Shown piece after piece: positions 1 to 9,423 of a stretch of DNA of 64,000 bases (position 1 is the first letter of the stretch; each line of letters starts with the position of its first letter). The notes beneath the pieces are model-generated. The model searched no databases and was not told the origin of the DNA. It worked only from the letters and a program-made list of their open reading frames with translations. Both the position numbers and the translations under genes were made by a program. Source of the stretch: Cepaea nemoralis (Eukaryota > Mollusca > Gastropoda > Stylommatophora > Helicidae); the NCBI GenBank assembly GCA_014155875.1, contig JACEFZ010013290.1, forward strand, positions 159,501-223,500, written 5' to 3'.

Positions 1-1010
1 CAAGACCAAAATTAGCAGGGTACTAATCAGAGAGTTGCTTTTTGCGGATGATGCTGCGATTACGACCCACTCTGAAGAAGATTTACATCTACTATCTGCA
101 TTCTCCAATGCTTGTTCTGAATTTGGTTTAACAATTAACAAAAAGAAGACACAGATTATGTCACAAGGTGCACATGGTGTACCATCAATCTTTATTGACG
201 ACGCCGAACTGGAGATAGTAGACCATTTTACATATCTAGGATCAGAGGTAAATAGCAAATTATCCCTCGATCAGGAAATCAACATCAGGATTGGCAAGGC
301 AGCAACAACAATGAACATGTTAGCAAAAAGAGTCTGGGAGAACAGGAAGCTTACTGCCAAAACAAAAGTCCTTGTCTACCAAGCCTGTGTCCTTAGTACT
401 CTTCTTTATGGCAGTGAAACCTGGACAACTTACTCACGCCAAGAGAAACATTTAAACAGCTTTCATATGCGGTGTCTACGAAGAATACTTGGTATTAAGT
501 GGCAAGACAAAATCACAAATACTGAAGTATTAGAAAGATCAGGTTGTGTGACGGTGTATTCCATGCTCAGTCTTCGTAGACTTAGATGGATAGGACACGT
601 TAGGAGGATGGATGATGGTAGAATACCAAAGGATATCTTTTTTGGTGAATCACAGACGGGTAGGAGATCTCAGGGTCGGCCTCTACTACGATACAAAGAT
701 GTGTGTAAGCGGGACATGATTGATACAGGCATTGATAATGCACATTGGGAGCACGTATCCGCTGAACGTGTTGCATAGAGGGCGACTATCAGAAATGGAA
801 TAAAGACAAAGGAGAAAATGATTGCAGATAAAGCACACACAGAGCGTGAGAGACGTAGATGGTGCAAAATGGTGGAAGTGACCATGTTTTCACATGCACC
901 TACTGTGGGCAAACATTTGCAGCAAGAATTGACCTTACCAGCCACACTCGCCACCGCCATGGATCGTAGTTATTAAGCCTTTTTAAAGCACAATGTACCA
1001 AACTATCGTC
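1..1010 (+). mobile_element. LINE family C, 3' part (RT palm to C2H2 finger and 3' UTR)
   Basis: An open frame from base 3 to 778 encodes the C-terminal half of a non-LTR reverse transcriptase. It starts just before the catalytic FADD motif (about bases 47-58) and continues through the thumb and the usual LINE C-terminal signatures YLGSEV, LLYGSETW, LRRILGIKW and RRLRWIGHVRRM. It stops at a TAG at 776-778. After the stop, another frame at about 875-964 encodes a C2H2 zinc finger (CTYCGQTF followed by H-X3/4-H) ending at TAG, so the original ORF probably ended in this finger. The 3' UTR runs to about 1010. The 5' part lies outside the window. Family clade is not assigned. The same 3' end recurs at 6350-6570 and 8170-8690. 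Confidence 0.85.
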
Positions 1011-1474
1011 TGTCAAGACGGAAAGGTGCCAATGGAACCACTGCTGAGAATTCAACTAGAACCAAAGTGGTGGTAGATGACTTTCACAGCCCCAACTAAG
1101 AAAATTACTAATTTCCCCCAATAAAAAAAAAAAGAGTCCACAACTGCACAGAATAAACATACTCATAGGTTTCAGTGATATAGGTTGTATTTTTGATGAC
1201 TGTACAGTGTTTGGAAATATTGCCGTTCCAAGTTTTGTATTCACCCACTGTGGAGTTCATGCAACATAATAGGTAATTACAAAACTTGGAATGTCAATAT
1301 TTTCAAACACTGCCCAGTCATTAAAAATACACCCTGTACTATGATCGTTAGGCTACTAATAAGTGCAAATATATTATTCTAATATTATTTTAGCAACACT
1401 GATTCATGTATTAAAAGTAAAAGACCCTTTTTACATGCCTTGAGGTGTAAGTGGAATATGTTACTAGTCCCATA

Positions 1475-2391
1475 TACGAGGGCGAGTCAATAAGTAAGTC
1501 ACACAGTTCTGTGAGTTGGCAGGTAAATGTAGTTTGTGTTTTCTACAGGTGTCATTAGGTGACAGCAACATCAAACTTTATATTCCTGTTCGTCAGGTGG
1601 TGCTAGGTGTCTCATGCGCAGCGCATAAACAAAATGGTGACTGTACTTACGGAGTGTACAACCAAAGAGCAATGTGCTGTTGTGCGTTTTTTGTGGGCAA
1701 AAGGACTGCCGGCAAAGGACATTCATAAGAAAATGGTTCCTGTTTATGCTGACAAATGTTTGTCCCATAAAGCGGTGCATAGCTGGGAAGACAAATTGAT
1801 GAAATCCGATCAGGTTATCCTATTCAGATTACAACAGAAGCATCCGTGCAGTGAGTGGAGGAGATGATTAGAGGTGACAGATGAGTAACGGTAGCTCTGT
1901 AGCATCTGCAATAGGGTGCTCACATGGTTCAGCATACAGCATAATTTATTGAAATTTCCAGACTGCTGACTAGAGGAGTGTTGCTTCTTCATGACAATTC
2001 CAGACCACATATGGCTCGATTAACTCAGGAGGAAAAGAACCAACTAAGGTGGGAAAGTTCTGGAACATCCACCTTACATCCCCGACTTAGCCCCTAGCGA
2101 TTTCCACCTTTTTGGTCCACTGAAAACCCACCTTGGCTGGAGACATTTTGCGAATGACGCCGAAGTTGAATGTGAAGTGAAAATGTGGTTTAGAAAACAG
2201 AGCATGCAGTTCTATGCAGCTGGTTTGGGAGGACTGATAAAACGATGGAATAGTGCATCAATGTTGGTGGAAATTATGTTGAGAAATAAAGGGACAATGT
2301 ATGTATAAAAATAAACTCGTTTCAAGCTGTTATCTATATTTAGTTATTTTTCTACAGCTCTTTGTGACTTACTTATTGACTTGCCCTCGTA
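1475..2391 (+). mobile_element. Mariner transposon copy 1, internally deleted
   Basis: The ends are inverted repeats of about 28 bp (CGAGGGCGAGTCAATAAGTA at 1477 and its near-exact complement ending at 2389), flanked by TA at 1475-1476 and 2390-2391 as expected for Tc1/mariner. At 913 bp it is shorter than the usual 1.3 kb. The transposase N-terminus (HTH part, LTECTTKEQCAVVRFLWAKG) is readable at 1634-1865. The reading then jumps to the C-terminal half at about 1970-2300, which keeps the second and third catalytic aspartates (LLHDNSRPH, and PDLAPSDFHLF). The middle, including the first aspartate, is missing and there are frameshifts, so it is non-autonomous. Confidence 0.9.
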
Positions 2392-2659
2392 TTTTACAAC
2401 AACTGGTAATTGGGGGTGATGTGGCCAATGTCACACCTTTACTTTCCAAGACATTTCCTGGTACCCATATTAGGTTGGGTCAACCTGGGATTCCAGGTCA
2501 ATTTTGGAATCCACTTTAATGTGAATTCTACTCCATGACCACTGGGACAGCTGTCAAGTGTGCTAGCTACTGCACTACCATTGTTCTTTATTCAAATATT
2601 ACCTGTCATGAAAATTGTTTATACACATATATGTTTGCTGAAATATAAACAGAAACTGA
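2392..2659. other. Intronic spacer with no recognisable feature
   Basis: This short stretch lies between the mariner copy and a family D LINE fragment, inside or beyond the third HORMAD1 intron. No exon, repeat or motif was recognised here. The same is true of 1011-1474 on the other side of the mariner. Confidence 0.5.
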
Positions 2660-3085
2660 GTCCATCATCAAGTGCCCTGCCGGCTGACGTAGGCGTTCAT
2701 GGCTCTTCACAGACCTCGGTTTTTGGTGTTCTGGATCAACTCTGCTGATGATATTCCTCCATGCCACTGTCTCAATCCATCCAGCATCATTTCTCTTGGT
2801 CTGCCTTTGCCTCTCTTTTCCCCTCAATCTGTCCAGTTGTCACAATGTTCTCCAATGCCTCTCTTCTCATCACATGACCAAAGAAAGCTGTTTGTCTCTT
2901 TCTTATTGTTGTATATAGTGTTTTAGTTTCATTAGCCTCTTTCAGGCAATCGTTGTTAGTTACTCTGGTAGTCCAAGGAATTTGCAACATTTATCTCAAA
3001 AACCACATCTCTGTTGCTTCCAAGTTCTTCCTAATTTGTTCATTTACATTCCAAGATTCACTGCCATACAGCAAAACTAAACTGA
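2660..3085 (-). mobile_element. LINE family D 3' fragment
   Basis: Read on the minus strand, this encodes the LINE C-terminal signature (LQIPWTTRVTN, TIRKRQTAFFGHVMRREALE, TTGQIEGKR) and ends in the family D terminal sequence with a TGATGATGA tail at about 2664. It is 5'-truncated and has frameshifts. The copy at 27170-27745 is its close plus-strand relative. Confidence 0.85.
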
Positions 3086-3191
3086 GTTAGGGAACAAAAT
3101 AAAAACAACAGCGGTCAAAAAGATTACAATTCAAATGTTCAAATGACTGACTAGAATTATCTTCTCATGACTTAATTTTCTTTATTCTTAC

Positions 3192-3292
3192 ATATTTTTT
3201 GTCCAGTGCATCAAAGCACCCTTTGACCCATTTAATGACTTGGCAAGCACCAGGGCAGGAACTTTCATCACGTAATACTTTTAGGTTTAAAT
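3192..3292 (-). CDS. HORMAD1: HORMAD1 coding exon 3
   Basis: The acceptor CTTTTACAG ends at 3293 and the donor GTAAGAA starts at 3191. The 33 full codons encode the highly conserved segment LNLKVLRDESSCPGA and VKGCFDALDKKY. The exon leaves in phase 0. The next exon is not found between here and base 1. Confidence 0.9.
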
Positions 3293-6200
3293 CTGTAAAA
3301 GATTTAATAGTCTTACAATTAGAAATATGTTACATCTGCAAGTTATTTTAACATGGTAAATATTGCAGAAGATACTATGTTCAAAATGTGTAACTCATTC
3401 ACAACATAATTACGTCAGGAAAGAAATACTTTCTATGCTCCCAAAATTTGTGCCAGCTCTATTTAGTTTTTATTTTCACTTATATCTGATAAAAAATCGT
3501 AAAAAATAAAACATCCCAATTGTGGATGACAGAAATAAGAGCATCAAGGGTGTTATACACCTATTGATCCCAGGGTAGTGGACCAAATGTCTAGCTTTCT
3601 TATACAAGAGTTAATACTAGGATGTATTGTGTGCATGTTCCACACTTTAAAAATCCTTGGAAATGACAATCATAAAAAGTGGACTGTAAAGGTCACTATC
3701 TTGGTAAACATTTAAAATGATAAAAACTACTCACAACAGAATAATTATGGTATGGGTAGACTCTAGTATTCAGGCACTGGGATACCTGTTATTGTCTATA
3801 AAGTTCATGTTGTGCATTGAGTTCCTCCTTGAATGAGAGGAGACTGCAGAGCAATAGAGGTGTTTGTGTGCAATGAAAATGAGCCTTTACAAACCTCTAA
3901 CCTTTAAGGAATATAAAGTACCAGATTTGAAAATGGATAAAGCTTTAAAAAAGTATGTACAAGTGTAATGGATTACACATCTTTCTAAAGATGTTACATA
4001 CTGAGAAAGTAGTGCTAGTTTAATTAAGGTTCTGATACCTTCAAGGCACTTGTCACCAAATGCATGCTCAGGGAAAATAGCCCTCAGGTAGGTAATGTTT
4101 GATATTGCCACAGCTAGCAACTTTTTCACAAACAGTGTTGATTTCTGTTCTGTCAGTTGCTCAGTTGGAAATATGGCTCCCCACTGTAAAATAAAAGAGC
4201 ATATATATTATGTTGGTGTAACTATGACACACGTTTGTTGAAATATCAGAGTTAATGACACAACTTGAAATGTGTTTCAATTATTTCAAAGGTGAATAAA
4301 TCAAAAGCATATTATGGGATTAATAATTGTGTATGCAACATCCTCTTGTCTATGAAAACTGGAAAACAATTCTGGGGGTTTGTTATAGAATGTCATACTA
4401 TTTTATGAGTGAATCACTTCAAAAGAAAGAATCATACACATATTTAGGCAGTAATGTAGCAAAGATGGGGGAACAGATAAAGATATCAATATAAGAATCC
4501 AAAAGGCAACATGAGTCTGTATAAAGTAAACTAAAGAACCTTTTCTACACGCCTTAAGGGTATACAGAGTTAGACTCATATTTGTATGGTCTATATAGCA
4601 TTATGAAATTTGAAGAAATCAAAGATATTAAACGCAGCAACACACTTAGAATATTCTTCTTCGTTCATCCGGAGTTTTTTTTTGGATGTGATTGCGTTGT
4701 GCCTGTTTACAGCAGAGCTGCGTTCTTGCGCCGTTAGGCCGACACATCCGACTTCTGCGGGCATTTGTTGACCGGGTTAACCTTCCCGGACTTAGAATAT
4801 TCCATTCTAATGTTAACTCAATACTTCTGTATGGAACAGAAACATGGAGAATGACTACAATTAGTACAAATAAACTACAAATTCATTAAATAATAGGCAC
4901 ACTCACACATGGACTAAAATGGTACAACAGAATCACCAATGTGGAGCCCATTGAAAGAACTAGACAAATACTAGTGACCCAAGAAGTGAAGAAAACACAC
5001 TGGTGCTGGATAGGACATACATTGGGAAACCTGAAAATAGTATAAGTAGAAAAGCATTTGTCTGGAATCCACAGGGCAAAAGATTCACAAAAGGTCTAAA
5101 AACACATGGAGATGAGAAGTAGAGACATAAATGAATAATATGGGGAGGACATGGGCAGAGATGCATGGGTAGCTAAGGATACAATGGTTTAGCGTGAAAT
5201 GGGTGACAGCCTAGGCCTAAAATGTGTGATAAATGGTGAAAGAAGAACAAGAAAGGGGCTTAAAGACAATGGACAGCAGGAATGATTGAGGGTATTAGAG
5301 GCATATGGTGGCAGAGGAAAATCTGGTTACTGGGTTGATGAAGTGATAAGGATACTGTTCATTGTATTTGATTGTATTGGTAACAACGATATCAAGATCA
5401 ACCCTTCTGGGTTATAATTGATATATATGTCGATTGCATCAATACTGTTCAAGGTGTGTATGTGAGCCATGCAGAAAAAAGAAAGCACTTGTTATGGAGA
5501 ACTAATGACCTCAAGAGTGAGGATCAGTATATGATGTACTTGTATCAGAAAAATGCACATTAATTCTTGAATTGGCAACTTTTAAGCAAAGCATAATAAT
5601 ATACTCTCATAATATAATAAATTATATAATTTACACATAAACAATAAGGCCTCAAAGTAGAATGTATGGAAGCAGATTCCCAGCTTGGAGACACAGCGCC
5701 TGCATGAGATGATAGAAGACATTCTTGGCAATGAGGAAAAGAACACGCAGAATGAATTAGAAATAAGAAAAAACAACCATAATCTACACAGAAGAAAATT
5801 ACCCAAGCAGCACCTTGACTCATGCATATACAGATGGATTAGCTAAAAACTCAAAAGAAATGGATATTGAGGGATTCTCCTGAATCTGAAAAATGAAACA
5901 AAGAAGACACATTCACTAGCAGCTGGAAAGTTCTCAAGTACCTTCAGAGCAAAGACACAGGCCTTGAAATCTGCAGCAATAATGTTGTTGACACAGAAAG
6001 GTATAGAGAAATCAAAAGCTCTATGTACAGAAGCAAAGTCAGTTGTGTCAATACTGAAGAGCAGAAACAGTGCAGAATTATCAGACCTAAGGGCAGAACT
6101 TTCTGAACTATGTCGGAAATTCAAAGGTGTACTAATATACAGTAGAGAGTATTACCGGCTTTCTGTTAGCACCAACTGTTGGGTGGCACTCACCAGATCA

Positions 6201-9200
6201 GACACCCCCACATTGTGCCAATGGGTTTGAGCAGAGCAGCTAAACTGGGAGGGTACAAGCCTTATCCTAGTGTGAAGTAATGCAACTTCTAAATGTCATG
6301 GCACAGCAGAGATGCATGGGTAAGACACAGAGCGAGTGAAATGTCAGATGGTGTGTGAGGTAAAAATGACGATGTGATCACATGCACCCATTGTAGATGA
6401 ACATTTACTGCATAATTTGGCCTAAGCAGTCACATTCACTACCACCATGGGTTGTAGTTATTATGGATTTTTTAAAGCACAATGTAACATACTTTCATCT
6501 GTCAAGATGGCAAGGAGCCAGTTTACTATAGGGATTCTTTAACTTTGCAATATATGAGGAAATGAATAAGCCGAAAGATTGGGTAGGACTACATGAACTA
6601 TGCCAGAAATTCAAAGGTGTACTGCGACGCAGAGGTGTTTCCAAGGCACCAGGTCCAGGTTCTATACTGGTCAAGACCTACAAACACGTCCTAGTCGTTC
6701 GTCCTGGGCAACAGGTCCCTTCGGGATCCTGGCTAACGTAGTAGGATCACTGATTCTTCCGAAGTCAGAGAGTATCTGCCTGCACGGCGAGGAACCACCA
6801 GTCTGCACACCAATAAGCCAGACAAGGGACAATGAATTCTCACGCAAACCCCAGGTCCTGTATGACATCACAGTGATGTTGGACAACAGGATGTCTTCAT
6901 CCAACATACAGGACGTTACAGCTAGCGAACACAAGCAAGCAAAGGTTTTGATTGATTGATTGATTTAGGAACCGACATCACAGCATTCGGAACATTTCCA
7001 TAAGCGCTCCGTCCCCAACCTCAGCAGCCAGCGAAGAGTTCCAACACTAATAGTTCCAGCAGCAATCTGATTATATGTCCGTCTCGCCTTTCCTCTGAGC
7101 GTCGAGCATCGGCCAGATCCCCTCGTCACAACTCGCTGTCTCATTCTTACCAGACTATGGTGATCCATTTGCTCCTCCGAGGTGTACGCGTGCTCCCACA
7201 AGGCCGCAACCACATCTGTTTTGTCATATATCAATACTCCACCAAGTTTTGCCGAGCCAGCCAATCTGTCCACCTGTTCATTCTCCAGCACACCGGCATG
7301 CCCAGGAGAAAAGATCCAGGTGATGCTTGCTACCCGTGACCTCCGAAGCGAAGCAAGCCACTCTGCACGAAGCTTGCCTGTTCTCACCCTCCTCAGCATG
7401 CTTTCTGAGTCAGTAACAATCACAATGTGTGCATGTATCGTTAAAGCAAGCAAAGGTGTACTAATATACTGTAGAGAGTACTACCGGCTTTCTGTTAGCA
7501 CCAACTGTTGGGTGGCACTCACCAGATCAGACACCCCCACATTGTGCCAATGGGTATGAGCAGAGCAGCTAAACTGGGAGGGTACAAGCCTTATCCTTTT
7601 TTTTTTTTTTTTTAGCATATCCTTTACAGGACTTAGCTGTCAACACCAGCATCTTTCAGCTGTATGTTGATCTCTTGGCAAGATTACGCTCAGTATCCCG
7701 CAAGTCACGAGCGGGGGTCGAACCGCCTCAGCTCTCGCTCCGCTACGAGACTCTGCGTGATAAACGGGATTACAGAGAGAAAGTGTTGTAACCCCACAGC
7801 CAGAGAGACCGGCAAGCCTTATCCTAGTGTGAAGAAATGCAACTTAAAGACTAAATGTCATGGCAGGGCAGACCAGGCCCTAAGCCTTGCTCGGCAACAG
7901 GTCTAGGATTCTAGCTCTGACAGGCACATAGTTAGAGCAATGCTATGCTGATCCAGCAATTTCTGCAGGCCAAGTGATGGATCAGATCATACTGCATGAA
8001 CAACACATGGTCGCTACAATTCAGCTCAGGTTTTGTGCTTTGGAGATGCATACAAAGATATGTGAAAGTGGAATATGAATAGTACATACATGGATATTGC
8101 ACTTTGGGAGCAAGTTGCCATTGATCACGCTGGGTGGAGGGAAAAGATCAGGAACAGTATAAAGACAAAGGTCAGACACACAGCGAGTGAAATGTCAGAT
8201 GGTGTGTGAGGTGGAAATGACCCTGTGATTTCATGCACCCATTGTAGACGAACATTTACTGTATGAATTGGTCTGATCAGTAATCTTTGCTACAACCATG
8301 TTTTGTAGTTATTATGCCTTTTTTAAAGGGAGTTTCCGTGGTGAAGTGGTCAAGCTGTCTGACTCGGGCTCCAAAGATTGTGGGTTTGATTCCGGGCTGT
8401 GACCTTCGGTTTACGAGTGCATTTTTTGGAGACTCCTGAGGGTCATCGCTGGAGCTACGGAGTTCGTGCTTTGTGTGACGCTTGCCATGCTGCAGAAAGA
8501 GACTGAGCCATATGGAATAAAAAATCTGGTGCAATGAAGTCAACCTTGTCACTTTTTAAGCGACTTTTATTTTAAAGCACAATGTAAGAAACTTTTATGT
8601 GTCAAGATGGCAAGGAGCCAGTTTACTACAATGGATTCTTTTACTTTACAACAAATGTGGAAATAAAGAAGCTGACAGATTGATAAATGAAGGTGGAAAA
8701 TTACCACAGTCTGATAGAGATATAATCTATGATATGGCCATGCAATTTGTAAGAAGCAATTATGAATGAAGAGAAAATCAAGACATCCAGGCCACCAGAA
8801 AGATGCATATTAGCAACTCAAACTAAAAAACAAATAACAATCATCAGACTTGGCATGAGACACAACAGGCTGAATTACCATTTGTTTAATAAACTAAAGA
8901 TAGGAGGTTCTGGTGAAAGTAACTGTGGAACTGGTAAAATGACCGATATTTGTTGCAGGTGCATTCAAAATATCCAAAGAAGAAAAAGCTATTTTGACAT
9001 ACACCCATTCCATATAAGGACAAACAATATGGAGATGTCGACAAGCTTAAGTCGACTGCTGCTTTCATTGCATTTATCAAAATTATAATAATTGAGATGA
9101 AGGTGAATACTCATGATGAAGAAGAAAAAAATGTGATGTAGAGACCTGAATGAGGTATCTTTGGATTGCATGTTTCAAGAGGACATCAATTATGCATGCT

Positions 9201-9423
9201 GCATAATTTAAAAAAAAAAAACAAGTATTATAAAACTTTACTGAAATACCGATAAGCATTTTCCTTAGAGCTTTGAATTTATTAATATGTATTAATTAAT
9301 TCACTGAAATAACCAAGATGATTAAAATTTCAAGATGGTTAAAAATTAAAGTTAAATTCAGACACCTTGCTTCACTTGACTTACTGTTTTGCTTTGTGTC
9401 TTTTGCATCTGTGCGGTAGCCAT
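3192..9423 (-). CDS. HORMAD1: HORMAD1-like meiotic HORMA-domain protein, first three coding exons (partial)
   Basis: Three minus-strand exons join in phase: 9423-9385 (39 nt), 4183-4039 (145 nt) and 3292-3192 (101 nt), giving 95 residues. The protein starts MATAQMQKTQ, close to the vertebrate HORMAD1 start. It continues with the HORMA-domain N-terminus, including FVKKLLAVAISNITYLRAIF, PEHAFGDKCLEDL and CPGACQVIKWVKGCFDALDK, all strongly like HORMAD1. All donors are GTAAG or GTATC and all seen acceptors are AG after a pyrimidine tract. In known animals HORMAD1 coats unsynapsed meiotic chromosome axes and supports double-strand-break formation and the synapsis checkpoint. The rest of the HORMA domain and the C-terminal tail lie beyond the left edge. 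Introns are full of LINE, SINE and mariner sequence. HORMAD2 or a generic Hop1-like protein is the alternative name. Confidence 0.88.
4039..4183 (-). CDS. HORMAD1: HORMAD1 coding exon 2 (HORMA domain start)
   Basis: The acceptor is TTTTATTTTACAG just above 4183. The exon opens in phase 0 with WGAIFPTEQLTEQKS and carries the first helix and strand of the HORMA fold. The donor G|GTATCA at 4038 is not the strongest possible, but it is fixed by the exact in-phase join to exon 3, which restores the conserved LEDLNLKVLRDE. Reading straight through instead gives a sequence unlike the family. Confidence 0.9.
4430..5290 (+). mobile_element. LINE family G, degenerate RT C-terminal fragment
   Basis: Broken plus-strand frames match LINE RT C-terminal signatures: SYTYLGSNV near 4437, then LRIFHSNVNSILLYGTETWR across 4790-4850, and WIGHTLGNL with a downstream IHRAKDS segment near 5005-5090. 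Several stops and indels are present. It sits in HORMAD1 intron 1, opposite to the gene. A 133-bp retroposon interrupts the frame at 4657. Confidence 0.8.
4657..4789 (-). mobile_element. 133-bp retroposon insertion with 13-bp target duplication
   Basis: The 13-mer ACTTAGAATATTC is present at 4644-4656 and again at 4790-4802, and removing 133 bp plus one copy restores the host LINE frame (LRIF|HSNV). On the minus strand the insert ends in an A-run and then GGATGAACGAAGAA, so it looks like a retroposon 3' end with a GAA-type tail. Its family is not recognised. Confidence 0.85.
5291..5790. other. Intronic sequence without recognisable feature
   Basis: This is AT-rich sequence within HORMAD1 intron 1 between two LINE fragments. 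Short frames on both strands have no family resemblance and no splice context. Nothing can be supported here. Confidence 0.5.
5795..6135 (+). pseudogene. RNase H domain fragment of a LINE
   Basis: The plus strand reads AYTDGLAKN and, after a frameshift near 5875, ILLNLKNETKK, AAGKFSSTFRAKTQALKSAA and a CTEAKSVVSIL segment, ending ELCRKFKGVL. This follows the order of a retrotransposon RNase H. The first aspartate (YTDG) is kept, but the positions that are normally glutamate (AETQAL) and aspartate (TDAKSV) read lysine and glutamate. With the frameshift, the copy is inactive. Confidence 0.7.
6098..6575 (+). repeat. Tandem duplication, copy 1 (uninterrupted)
   Basis: This block begins with the end of the RNase H fragment (ELCRKFKGVL), runs through a family C LINE 3' end with a decayed zinc finger (6380-6450), and ends near 6575. 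The same order recurs as copy 2 from 6590. Copy 1 lacks the three insertions found in copy 2 and so shows the empty sites. It also lacks an internal segment of about 300 bp present in copy 2. Confidence 0.8.
6624..6939 (+). mobile_element. Unclassified 316-bp retroposon, copy 1
   Basis: It runs from GCGACGCAGAGGTGTTTCC to ACAAGCAAG. The 12-bp target duplication CAAAGGTGTACT lies at 6612-6623 and, beyond a later LINE insertion, at 7451-7462. A second copy is on the minus strand at 57490-57816 with a different duplication. No ORF with family resemblance and no clear pol III boxes were seen. It could be a SINE-like element or a piece of a longer one. Confidence 0.8.
6947..7443 (-). mobile_element. 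LINE family A 3' end with RNase H domain
   Basis: On the minus strand, VIVTDSESMLRRVRTGKL, ITWIFSPGHAGVLENEQVDR and a C-terminal domain are open from 7453 to 6965. These hold the third and fourth RNase H acidic positions. The element ends in TCAATCAATCAAT at 6947-6964. A 14-bp target duplication, AAGCAAGCAAAGGT, flanks it at 6933-6946 and 7444-7457. It is 5'-truncated within the RNase H domain. The original stop and 3' UTR lie at about 7020-6965. Confidence 0.9.
7597..7812 (-). mobile_element. tRNA-derived SINE family 2, full copy
   Basis: On the minus strand it has a B-box-like GGTTCGACCCC (about 7727-7717), a body, and a poly(A) tail seen as T-run 7597-7613. The 12-bp duplication CAAGCCTTATCC flanks it at 7585-7596 and 7813-7824. 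The related locus at 6255-6266 has this 12-mer once, uninterrupted. The 3' 90 bp (from ACTGAGCGTAATCTTGCCAA to GTCCTGTAAAGGATATG) is shared with the SINE at 23985. Confidence 0.9.
8329..8569 (+). mobile_element. tRNA-derived SINE family 1, full copy
   Basis: The head has an A-box-like TGGTGAAGTGG and a B-box-like GGGTTTGATTCC. The body has CGAGTGCATTTTTTGGAGAC and ATGGAATAAAAAATCTGGTG and ends near TTTTTAAGCGAC. The 8-mer TTTTAAAG at 8321-8328 and 8570-8577 is a candidate target duplication; uninterrupted versions occur near 977 and 6470. The best second copy is at 30988-31230. There is no poly(A) tail. Confidence 0.88.
8691..9384. other. HORMAD1 intron 1, proximal part
   Basis: This is AT-rich intron between the LINE duplication and exon 1. 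It holds GAAAAT-rich sequence and short frames on both strands without family resemblance. An A-run lies at about 9211-9221. No other feature is supported. Confidence 0.5.
9385..9423 (-). CDS. HORMAD1: HORMAD1 coding exon 1
   Basis: The minus strand reads ATG followed by 12 codons (MATAQMQKTQSKT) and then a GTAAGT donor at 9384-9379. The exon ends in phase 0, which fits exon 2. The MATAQ start matches the vertebrate orthologue, which is the main reason for choosing this ATG. The 5' UTR continues above 9423. Confidence 0.8.

Larger units (their letters stand above)
6590..8690 (+). repeat. Tandem duplication, copy 2 (carrying four nested insertions)
   Basis: This repeats copy 1, starting with ELCQKFKGVL at 6596-6625 and ending with the family C LINE 3' end at 8690. 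It has been split by a 316-bp repeat element (6624), a family A LINE (6947), a SINE (7597) and another SINE (8329). Each has its own target duplication. Between 7830 and 8230 it retains sequence (ALWEQVAIDHAGWREKI) like the end of the family C ORF, which copy 1 has lost. Confidence 0.8.

Noticed and set aside
8329..8400. tRNA gene
   Set aside because: It has pol III boxes but no cloverleaf; it is the head of a SINE repeated at 30988.
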